Assembly: GCA_023634235.1 (NCBI GenBank)
Contig: JAMKCF010000002.1
Location: 17,045,091 to 17,109,090 of the forward strand
Direction of reading: 5' to 3'
Length of the DNA stretch: 64,000 nucleotides
From: Pisaster brevispinus
Taxonomy: Eukaryota > Echinodermata > Asteroidea > Forcipulatida > Asteriidae
The notes beneath the pieces are model-generated. The model made no database searches, had not been told where the DNA came from, and was given only the letters and a program-made list of their open reading frames with translations. Below are positions 40,601-50,400 of this stretch, in pieces. Within the stretch, counting starts at the first letter, position 1, and each line of letters opens with the position of its first letter. Both the position numbers and the translations under genes were made by a program.

Positions 40601-41538
40601 CCCTTTACAATCAGGTTCCTCTTTACAGCCAGGTTCCTCTTTAGTCAGGGTCCTCTTAACAGTCGGATTCCTCTTTAGTCAGGTTCCTCTTTACAGTCAG
40701 GTTCCTCTTTACAGTCAGGTTCCTCTTTGCAGTCGGGTTCCTCTTCACAGTCAGGTTCCGTTTTACAGTAAGGTTCCTCTTTACAGTTAGGTTCCGCTTT
40801 ACAATCGGGTTCCCTTTGCATTTAGGTTCCTTTTTGCAATGGAGAAAATCCTTATGACATGATTCAGCTGGTCATGAAAGTCTCTTTTCATTTTATTTTT
40901 TATTTTATTTTTTATTTCCTTCTGAAGATGGCAAGTTCTCAACTCAGTTCAAGCTCCCTGATGTGTATGGTGTTTTTCAGTTCAAAGTAGACTACAACCG
41001 CATTGGATACACTCACTTGTACAGCACAACTCAGGTAAAAATAACCCACAATTGGTTGGATAAGCCATCTTTACTATTTCTGTGGCACCATAGAATTGGA
41101 TTTAATGAGAGCTGGATAACTGATTAAAAAATATTTGACATTCAAAACCTGGTGCCGAAAAGTGTTGGTCATGAATGTTCATGAGATGGACAAGTTCTAG
41201 CAGAAATAGAGTGCTGAGCAATGGTTAATTCAAATTTACTATTTTTCTTGCGTTCTTGCGTTTGTAATTACTCCTGTACATACAACCTTGTTCCCCTGTA
41301 TTTAACACCCTTCTTTAATAATAATGTGATAAAAATAGAATGTTCTGTTTGTTTTCTTTCCCCTTCCTTACCCCCATTACAGGTGTCTGTCCGCCCATGG
41401 GAACACACTCAATTTGAGCGTTTCATACCTTCTGCATTTCCATATTATGCTAGCAGCTTCTCAATGATGTTTGGTCTCTTCATCTTCAGCCTTGTCTTTC
41501 TACATCACAAAGATGAGGTCAAGTCAAAGAAAGAGTAA
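31673..41538 (+). CDS. DDOST: Oligosaccharyltransferase 48-kDa subunit (DDOST/OST48/WBP1), 10 exons
   Basis: Non-catalytic subunit of the oligosaccharyltransferase complex that N-glycosylates nascent chains in the ER. Exons: 31673-31811, 33264-33374, 33791-33877, 34373-34476, 36215-36309, 36710-36952, 38154-38301, 38783-38903, 40928-41034, 41383-41538; phases join to 436 aa, near the usual mature length. A signal peptide ([17 protein letters not shown]) is followed by [20 protein letters not shown]. Family blocks continue throughout: [57 protein letters not shown] and [19 protein letters not shown]-terminal membrane helix ([13 protein letters not shown]) precedes a short cytosolic tail ending KSKKE, which fits a KxKxx ER-retrieval signal. 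Introns 1, 4 and 8 are swollen by two hAT-like MITEs and a long minisatellite. Confidence 0.97.
32186..32735. mobile_element. hAT-like MITE in DDOST intron 1 (8-bp target duplication)
   Basis: A 550-bp foldback element flanked by CTACAGAC on both sides (32178-32185 and 32736-32743). The ends are CAGTCCTACTAAATACCGTC (left) and, in reverse complement, GGGTCCTACTAG... followed by AAATACCGTCAACAC. Inverted similarity extends through CACCGTCAACACCTCCAA and, further in, through a block pairing AGTATGGGCTGAGC with TTAGCCCATACTTT. An 8-bp duplication points to the hAT superfamily. There is no transposase frame. The middle contains ACAACAGAGGGCGCC, a CTCF-like core. Confidence 0.75.
32610..33277 (+). 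repeat. Source segment of the DDOST fragment duplicated at 54.9-55.5 kb
   Basis: The 3' part of DDOST intron 1, from inside the right arm of the hAT-like MITE through the 3' splice site and the first 14 nt of exon 2 (ATCGCGGGTTTGAC), recurs with high similarity and the same orientation at about 54875-55525. Differences are substitutions and short indels. Similarity stops at 33277 on this side. Confidence 0.9.
34521..35829. mobile_element. Non-autonomous hAT-like element in DDOST intron 4 (8-bp target duplication)
   Basis: A 1,309-bp insert flanked by ATCCAGAT on both sides (34513-34520 and 35830-35837). The terminal inverted repeat is TAAGCCTGTGAC; the left end carries an extra TAAGTC before it. 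Subterminal regions are rich in short repeats of the form GTTTAAACG / AACCGTTT on both sides, as expected for transposase-binding arrays. The interior holds three GGCCGCCCT repeats near 34690-34741 and a CACTGTGCGGCA inverted pair (about 35137 and 35470). Open frames of up to 101 codons show no transposase similarity, so the copy is non-autonomous. Confidence 0.8.
39400..40840 (+). repeat. 18-bp minisatellite in DDOST intron 8
   Basis: Roughly 1.4 kb of head-to-tail units with consensus GGTTCCTCTTTACAGTCA (18 bp), about 75 units by length. Variants include ACAATCA, ACAGCCA and CTCCCCTTTACAG. The left fringe (about 39410-39720) is more diverged and uses longer spacings. Because 18 is a multiple of three, all forward frames stay open over long distances, which produces reading frames of up to 283 codons that are artefacts. 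Nearly every unit contains a pyrimidine-rich run followed by ACAG, the form of a 3' splice site. Confidence 0.95.
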
Positions 41539-43648
41539 CTTTTGTTTCTCAATACATTTTATCGGTCATCTTTTGTTTTGTGGATTAACAGCGATGTCAA
41601 GGGCATTTCATAAATAATGTCTTTTACAAAAGTCATCATGGTAAAATACATTACAGAGTGTTTTCAAGTTAGGCTTTTTCACAAAACATCTGTTTTAGAT
41701 TTGTTAGAAAAACACCATTTTTTATCAGCATCCATTTTGCAATTGAATGTACATCAATTTCTGTAAGAGTGCAATTCACTCCAAGCCCATAGTTTATAAT
41801 GAGAAACCTTGAACTGTGCACAATGAAAACCTACAAAATATTTTCACAATATAGAGATGCTCAAAAATTTGTAAAGACTATGTACTGGATGTTATTTTCA
41901 TACGTCATCCTCTGTGATAATCATGTCAAAAGTTAGAGGTTTCGCGGAGACATTTCTTAGGGTAGTAGGTGCAGATCTGGAAATTTAAGGTTTTGCCTGT
42001 CTACTGAAAGTCTTTAAAAAGGAAAGTGACCATGCCTCAAAGCCCAAGCTGACAGTAGTTTGGCTTTTGGCTACTTATTTTTGGACAGCTTTGTTCTTAC
42101 AAATGTTGTACTATCCTTGTTAAGTGTATTGTTCTTTAGTCCATCACTATTTACATGTAGATGTGCATCTTTTTTGTAAGTTGGTTTAATTGATCTCTGA
42201 ATGTGCTTTAGAGTAGTTCAATAGATTTTGATGGAGAAGTTTTATAAACACTTTGGCAATTTATTTTCCTTCTTTCTTTAGTCAGTCCATGCTAGAAGTA
42301 ATTGTGGTTGTGTCAGAGCCAACATGATGTTTCTCCTAAAACAGCACCTGCGTCACACGCGAGTTTAAAATTGTCAAAACATTGTATCTCGCTTAAAATA
42401 GCCCGGAGGTGCACTCACAACAAGTATGCCCCGAAATACAACGGTTTTTTTCTCTGAGACCAGGTTCAGCGCTTTTGAACAAGCTAAGTTGTAAACTTGT
42501 AATAACACATTTTTTTGTGAATTTGGAATTTAAGTCGTCAAATCTATCGAAGAGAAGTACCTTTGTTTTAAACGCAAGTTCACCACAAACGAGGCTAAAA
42601 GACACTTTTGGTAAGGGGCTGCAAAATTTGTTTTTAATGAAATGGTTCATTTAGTTCAACCATCATATTGATAAAGGAGTTCATGTTAAAATAACTGTTA
42701 TATCTACTTCTAATATCTGGGAAAAAAGGCAATCCACTTTTACTGTGTAAAATTATCAAATCAAACACTGAAGTTAAATAAGATAAGTAACCTTTACTGG
42801 TTGGCTGTGGCTGAAAAGATATCCGAGTAACAACAACAAAACAAGATCAAAATTATGCAAAAAGGTTATTTCACTTATAATCAACCAAATAACAAGTTTT
42901 TCCCACAATGACCCTTAATAAAACAAAACGACTTTGAAGTAAAATTTACAAGGAAATGCTATGTACGTGTATGATGTCTCTTGTCTCTAAAGTAAGCTAA
43001 ACTGCCATTACTGGTACACTTAAAATTTATTTTTAATTTACACGCTATAACACTGGAAACATTCATGCATTCGAATTCATCAATGTTGACTCTTCAGTTA
43101 AAACTGTCATGCAATTTCATGTGTTTACCAAGTCACTCACAGTCCCGAGGGAAGACAGATGGCACTAGTGACTGAGTTATGACAGTCCATATATGTGTTA
43201 ACACACCTGTCATAAATACGAAAACGAAATATATACATGTAGCAGGTTTTTTTTTTAAACTGAACTATTTTAATTCAAGAAAATATCTGATTACAAACGC
43301 TAAGAAATTCATTCATATGAAATGGATGAAAAACGGTATAAAGATTTACAAAAGGGGGTTTCTTATTCAAAATAGCCCAAAATGACAATTGCATTATAGC
43401 TTTATATTTCATTAAGTAAAATAGAATTGTTGAAAAATGCATTTGAATTTCAACCACATCAGTATAAAATTGTTATCTTTTAACTGAGTTGACATAAATC
43501 CTATTTCAAGGGAAATTTATGACAAAATTGAGCATTATACCTTTTTCCACTGAATTGTTTCTTTCTGGCCCAAAATCTCTTTAACCAAATTCTTGGTTGT
43601 AATTAATTGTGCAACACAATAACATTTAAAATTTTAATTTAATAAAAT
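41539..43648. other. DDOST 3' UTR and intergenic DNA; no gene seen
   Basis: The DDOST 3' UTR begins at 41539. No AATAAA in convincing context was found close to the stop; an AATAAA lies at about 42917 but is distant. The open frames here overlap on both strands at 42393-42654 and show no recognisable protein. Nothing further is supported. Confidence 0.45.
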
Positions 43649-44071
43649 GGCGTGTCGTGGCCAAGTAGATAAGAGCACCGTACTCAAGCTCTGGTGTTTC
43701 TGATCATCAGAGTTAGGATTCGAGTCCCAGTTGAGGCACTTGTGTCCTTAAGTAAGACACTTAACCATGATTGCTTCATCCTTGGGATGGGACGTAAAGC
43801 CGTTAGTCTCGTGTGTTGTGTAATGCACGTAAAAGAACCCAGTGCACTTATCGAAAAGACAAGGGGTTCGTCCCGGTGTTCCTGGTTTAACAGGCAGCAT
43901 ATTGCGCCACAGCACCTTGTTAACTATTACATGGTGCTATGTAATGTAGGTCTTACACTTCAAACGTATAGCCCCAAAATACCTTGCAGGACTTAATGTT
44001 GAAGCACCTTGAGCGTCACTGAGTGATGGATATGAGTGCTATATAAGAAGCCACTATTATTATTATTATTA
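43649..44071 (+). repeat. tRNA-derived SINE, nearly full length
   Basis: The left end has a Pol III A box in GTGGCCAAGTAGATAAGAGC and a B box in GGATTCGAGTCCC about 60 nt later, a tRNA-like (Leu/Ser-type) head. A body follows with GGGATGGGACGTAAAGCCGT, AAGAACCCAGTGCACTTATC and AGCACCTTGAGCGTC, then GTGCTATATAAGAAGCC, and the element ends in a TTA-type microsatellite tail (TATTATTATTATT). Fragments of the same family occur at 12465-12620 and probably 44225-44350. It lies in the 3' flank of the PARP gene. Confidence 0.85.
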
Positions 44072-44224
44072 ATACATTTGTTGTCTATGTTTAACTCCTG
44101 ATATCAAAGAAATATTATAATTCAACCTTTTTAGGGTTACATAGTTTGAAAGTAATAGTTTCTGAATCACATTGTAGCTTCTACATTCAACTACTTCATA
44201 CTGAATCTTCAGAACTGCACTCAT

Positions 44225-44350
44225 CATGGCCAATCCGTTTGGTGCACCGCACTGAAGTTCCCGTGGTCAAGTCATTGCTGTATGGGTTTAAATCCCTGTC
44301 ATGACTCTTGTGTACTTAGCAAGTCATGTAACTATAGTAATTGTTTCTCT
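44225..44350 (+). repeat. Degenerate SINE fragment
   Basis: GGGTTTAAATCCC (a B-box-like sequence at about 44285) followed by CTTGTGTACTTAGCAAGTCA parallels the B box and CTTGTGTCCTTAAGTAAGAC of the SINE at 43649. The head is eroded, and the fragment ends within the body. Confidence 0.4.
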
Positions 44351-44427
44351 TCAACTAAGGTAAATGTTTGAAGGATTGTTGAGGGTCAAAGTTGGCAGAT
44401 ACCAGTGCTATGTGAGCATGCAGTGCC

Positions 44428-47400
44428 TCATTGCTTTTTGTAAGTAATCATGTATTCAGGATAAACTTGGCGCGAATCAAAAGTTACAAAAATCCTTGGA
44501 TTGGTGACATTGTCCACGCAAGAGTCAAACATTGGACCACAAAGGTTGGATGCATCTTTCAAGGGTGGTCGTCTGTACGATGGAATCCCAAGAGTGTAGG
44601 ATCCAACTAGGACTCGAACCAGAAACATTTGTTTTTTACCTCTTTCCGTCTCTTCAGCATAGCAGTCGGAGTACACAGAGGTCTTACTAAAGTAGCAGCC
44701 TTGACCATACTTTGTACCAACGTTGGAGCCGCTAACTCGAGCATCAAAGTTCTGCTGGCAGATTGCTTTAATGTAAGCCTTTCGTGTGCCATGGAAGAGA
44801 AGTTTTTCTTTGACATCGTTGTAGTCTCTGTGATTTTCCTTCATTTTTTCTCGCTTCCTGTGATTAAGTTAATAGATACAGGAAAGTTTTTGTATCCCTT
44901 TTTATTTTAATTTAAACTTATCGATAACAAAAAACCACTATACAGGAAAAGCTAACTAACGATAAATAGGACGGCAAACAACAAGCCCATCCAAAAAAAT
45001 GAAAAACAATCAGAACAGGTTTCCAGATTACTTTTAATCCTTCATGTGGGTACCGATTGGTTCATACTAAGCATGAAGTCCAATGCAAACTGGCAGAAGA
45101 CATTCAGCCATGATTCAATTCACATTGACACCCTGCAAATAATTCCCTGCCAATTCACTCAAACAAACATGAGATTTGACCAACACTTTCGTTTACAAGT
45201 ACTTGTTAACTTGATGTCTAAAATTATCAAATCACCTCACAAACTCATCCCAAACTTCGGTGTTCTGTATTCTTTCAATCTTTACGATTAGCCTCTTATC
45301 CATAGTGGCAGCAAAATGCTCCAGCACCTTGTCATACTCGGCCTTGTGAATATCAGGTTTCACCTTGCACAGGACAAAGTTGTCACTGGGGTCAGCTGGC
45401 TGCGTATGTGTGTCCCAAGATTGAGGCAGAATTGTTGCCAGCACTTCTATTTTCTTGAGACATCTGCATGACCAAAACAGAAAAAAAAGTTTCTACTGTC
45501 ATTCAAGGTATGGGTCATTAACTGTGGTACATCATTGGTTTATGGAAGAGTACATTCATTGCCATGCAAAAATACACCAAACAATGAAAATGAATATTAG
45601 CTTTCTGATGATAATTCTTTAATTTTATTTGGCACTCATTACCAATATAGTACATGTACGTCTATTTCACTTTTGTTCACTGAAAAACAAAGGAGAAGTA
45701 CTGTCTGTAGAATTGCTCCCTCACAGCAATTCTGCACTTTTAGCAGTTCGTGTTGTTGACATAACCTGGGAAAGAAAGGAAATTGAGTTGACCTACTTTT
45801 CCAACATATCTTTGGTGATAAGTTTAGCAGGCCGCCTTCGAGCTTCCCTCTTTGTACCGGATATCAAGTTTGTCTGCCTCATGCTTGTAAAATTCAATGA
45901 ATATTTAAATGATGAAGTTTCAAACTTGAACTTCTTAGTTTCTCCAGTTGACAGATAACTTTGGTATGCTCTCTCAATTTCCTGTAGAATAAAATAAAGG
46001 GAAGGAGATTTACTTCAAAAGGCAATGACTCAGTTGTATATTGCATACACAGAGTGGGCTTTTTTGGTTCTTTCTTTTTGACTGCACTAAATAAAATTTT
46101 AAAAACCCAAAACAACCCAAAACCAAACCAAACATGACATTTAAGAAATTGATGGATTAATCAATCATATCAATCAATTAATTGATTTACTAAAGGGCGA
46201 CTGATCAACAAAATCAACAGATCATTTTTATCACTCAATGAACCAATTGATTGATTGGTAGACCAATGATTGATTGGTTGATTGATTTGATTAATTGACT
46301 GACTGATGTACAGTTGAGCTGTTTCTGAAATGACGGCTACGGCTACTGCTACAACTGTTGCTATACTTCCACGCATGATGACGTTAAGATCCAGCCACAG
46401 CTGCCAATTTGGCATTGGCCTATGAATGCATTTAGGTCTTAATTATTGTACTGAGACCCTAAGCAAGGAACCAAGGTACAGTGTCATACCTCATTCTGAT
46501 TATACAGAACCCAGACGGATCCATTGTCCAGATAATACCACTGCCAATTTGTACTCAGTGCTTTCTGCCAGCATAACGGAGAATCCAAAGATTTAAGCAC
46601 TGGTGTCTCCAGACGACGGACAGAACTCACGCCTGCAGAGTTGTTCCATTTCATTGTCTTAAAGTCAATGCAAGACGTTTTTGATCTGTTAATGTAAGAG
46701 AGAATTTACTTCAGATAAAGTTAATCAATGCATAATAAAACTAATTTTATTAATATGAATTTCTGCAATTGCTGCTATGAGCAATGACAATTCTGAACGG
46801 ATTTAATTGCTTAATATACTGGTACATAATACAAATAGCAGGTTTGCAACTAAGTAGTAGATAAGCTTTTTTCCCCAATTTTAGGACAATGAAAAAATGG
46901 AAAAAACAGCACAAAGTTGCATGAGTTATTTTTTCTTCTTTTTTGTGAATGAAAAAATGTGACTATTTAATTTGTTGTTAAAAGTCCTTTAAAAAAAGAT
47001 GAGACAACACTGAAGTTCAGAATAATATGGACAACTTTGCTCTAGATTATTCTCTGGTGACCTGCAATATTCTGACTTTTCTATCAAATTAACATTGTGC
47101 TGTTTACCACTTTAAAGCATACTAATTATGCAAAAGGAGTTATTTAATTGAAAAAAATTAAACACTTCAGATTCCTTGGAAGCTAACAAAATTTATTTTG
47201 AAAATGATGGGCATATTTCATTTATGAAAAATCATAATTAATTTGGAATGTATAGAACATACCCAGTATTTTTTCTTGTTATGTCACAAAAAACAGATTC
47301 TATGCCAACGTTTACAACATCCTTCCAACTGGTCCATTGTTGGTCATCATCACTGTACTGCCATTGAAAATTCTGCTCACAGTGAACTTTACGACATCCT

Positions 47401-50400
47401 TCAGCAAAATGACACTTGCCTCGTAGTTTGTACTCGCATATCTATTTAAAATATTAGAAATTTGTAAAGTAAAATAGTTTTAAGGTATGGTAAATACTGA
47501 AGGAAAAAAAACTCAATATGATTTGGAAAAAAATTGAATGTAAAATTGATCAATTTCCATCATAAACTAAATTTAAAGTTCTTATAATGACAATATACAA
47601 ACTAATTAGAGCTGATTTATGATAGTCTGGTGTAATTGACTCCTTGCAGATGACATCACAAGATTAAACAGCTCCTTCACTGAGATCCAAAAGTAGACCT
47701 TTCGTATTGGCTGAGAGCTAGCTGTGCAGGGCCCATACACATGGCCCATTTCTATTGTTTAAACTCAACCATGGTGGCATATTGACCTCATTCTTGTCTT
47801 GTTTTTCTTCTGGTACTTCTCTCAAGGAAGTAAGTCTTCTTCGTTGATTCGTATTCTCTCCATCCATCTCCTTGTGACCCTGAAGCAGGGAAATCAATTC
47901 TTGTCCAGTCTTGTTCTTTGCATCAACCTCATATTTCTTCCAGACTTGCAATGCAGATTGGTTTTTAACATCATGCGAGCATTTGCATTTATCATCAAAC
48001 TTGCATTGTCCTCTAACAAAGAAACTGAAGGTACAGAGAGACAAAACTTTTGAATCCTCACCACACTTTGAGGAGTTTTAAAACCACACACTCAAGCAAG
48101 AAAACATGTTGATGAAAAATGACATTTCTTACTAGAAACAACAAGTATAAGTTAGGCCATGTTCTTCTCTGTTTTTGTCTACATATCCTTCAGGACCTTG
48201 TCACAATCAATTTTCGCAGACAACTTTGAGGTAATATGTAACTGCAATTATGGTAACTGCAATGCATGCAAAATGAACCCACCCACTTTAAGCACATAAT
48301 TAAGATAAAGTGTCTCATAATCTCTGAAATGCATGAAGAGACACTGCCCTTTAGGTTTGTCGAATGAAATGATTTGGGGTTGAACAAAGACGAATTGACT
48401 AATTTTGAAATGATTAACTTGAATAACATTGGATGTGGCCTTTGTGTTTCTAAAGGGATTCAAATAGACTTATTTTTCTTTTAACATTTAATTAACACCT
48501 TAATACACAAAAAGGAACTACCTACCTACAGACGTGTAAAAAGGGACACGTGTCTCCTTTTTTGCAGGATTTCCGGTTGTAATGTATACAGGTGTCTGGG
48601 AGATGAGTCTGTTTAATAAGATGTGCAAGGAATGATTAATCATGCACTGGGTAATGATTCGCATCATTATAAAGGTTAGACTTGTTTTTTTACTAGACCC
48701 TCAAGACACAGAATAGGTTATCTAAGTGTCAAGTAATTCAAGTGTACACCTTATCTGAAAATTAATCTTAAATTTTGTGTGTGAAATTGAAGCATGCTTC
48801 TGTTAAAAAAACAAAAACACACCCAATAGGCCTAATTATGATTAAAAGTGGCCATCTAAGATGACTACTAAATTATTTTCAACTAAGCCCTATGTTACAA
48901 GGTTGTTATACTGAATGTTGTCAGGGCTTAATCTCACAGCTGAAGTTCAAAGTATTTCTATACAAATTACTTCAGGACCACGAGAACACATTTTTGCAAG
49001 AGGTGCTCGCTTCTTCAAAGGCAATTGGCGGGCTCGGAGCGCGAAGCCATTATGGCTTGGGGTATGAGGCCCGCTTAAGGGCCCTGGAAGGTTTTGGGTC
49101 CTCGACCCTCTGTCGTGCAATCAGAGCCACTATTTGGCATGTAAAATGTCCATTTTGGGGGCAGGATATTTTTAGTGTAATTTGCAATTAACTCACACAC
49201 ACATCCTTGTCATTAGAAATTTGTTCACAAAAAACTCAAACAGACAAGGAAACTTGTCCACCCCACCTGAAATTTCTTTAAAATAAAAACCTTTCAAACA
49301 ACATTGCAGACTCCACGTACACACCAACCTTGTCTGCCGTGAAATCACCTTGCTACAGTAATCAAATTCAGTTAAGAGGCATTCTTGGTACCATTACAAG
49401 AAATATATAATAGTATAACAATAATACCAATCTTATACCTACTTGCTTCTCCACCACTTCTACACTTTCTATTTTTTTCTTCTCCCGGACCATGCGAAGC
49501 AACTCTCCTGGACTCATGGATGCAGCATTGATATCATACTCTTCCCATACTCTCATCGGCTGCTCATCTTTGACATCATGTGAGTACCGACAGTTTGTGT
49601 TGAATCTGCAATCTCCTGTAATGTAATGGCTAACAAAAACAATGCAATAGACACTTGTTACCGATTGGTCACATTTGATCAGATTCAATGTACACAACTA
49701 GACAGTTTTATTTGAAACTTACTTTCCATGTGTAAAGGAACCAGACTTATGTAGTTTTTACCATTTCAGCCTTAGTTTGGTTATATTGATTATAGCTGGA
49801 AACAAATATACAATGATCTCTCATGACAGGTGTTTACAGTTATTCTCTGTGCATACAGTTCTCAAAACCTATGTTATATGATGGTTTTTTTATGTACCCT
49901 TGCTAGACATAGATTGTGATTGTTACTTGCCAAAATGAACACAAAGTTTCCTGTTGGTGAAAAAGTGCAATCCACTACATCCAACAATTTTTGTTGGTCG
50001 AAATTCCAAGACCACTTGTTCACAACCAATCTGATATGAATTAAAGTGCAGCTATTCTTATAGGCCGATTCATCAATTGAAATTTGTGCTACTAAAAATG
50101 ATGTATTTTGATGTTTGTGCAATAAAGGTAATTAAAAAAATAAATAAATAAATCAGGGAAAAAGTGCTTGTCCTGCACTTTCATAATGTAAGGCAATGGA
50201 CACACATAAAAAGACAGAGGAGCAATGGGCCTATTGCCATTCAGGGTTCTCCCCAGTTTGTTTTCAAAACTGTGGGCCATTCTGGACCAACATTTTTTGA
50301 TGTTCAGTCGAAACACACTAAAATTAAAAACAACATCTTCGGAATGTTTTCTACTTGGTGTTTATCTTGTTTTTAAAAGCTCTCATGTGCAATTTGGAGC

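Noticed and set aside
48011..48012. Alternative acceptor for PARP exon 6 (TTGTTAG before AGGACAATG)
   Set aside because: It also keeps phase, but removes four residues and breaks the CX7C spacing of finger six; the CTTCAG acceptor 12 nt upstream restores it.
49730..49802. Possible extra zinc-finger exon on the minus strand (acceptor TTTCCAG, donor GTAAGT)
   Set aside because: It resembles the design of exon 5 loosely but has an in-frame stop and does not keep phase; the true exon was found at 51483-51380.
49874..50122. Minus-strand frame with a WD40-like string (DCTFSPTGNFVFILA)
   Set aside because: A single short match without further repeats or splice signals; it lies in PARP intron 3 and is probably chance.
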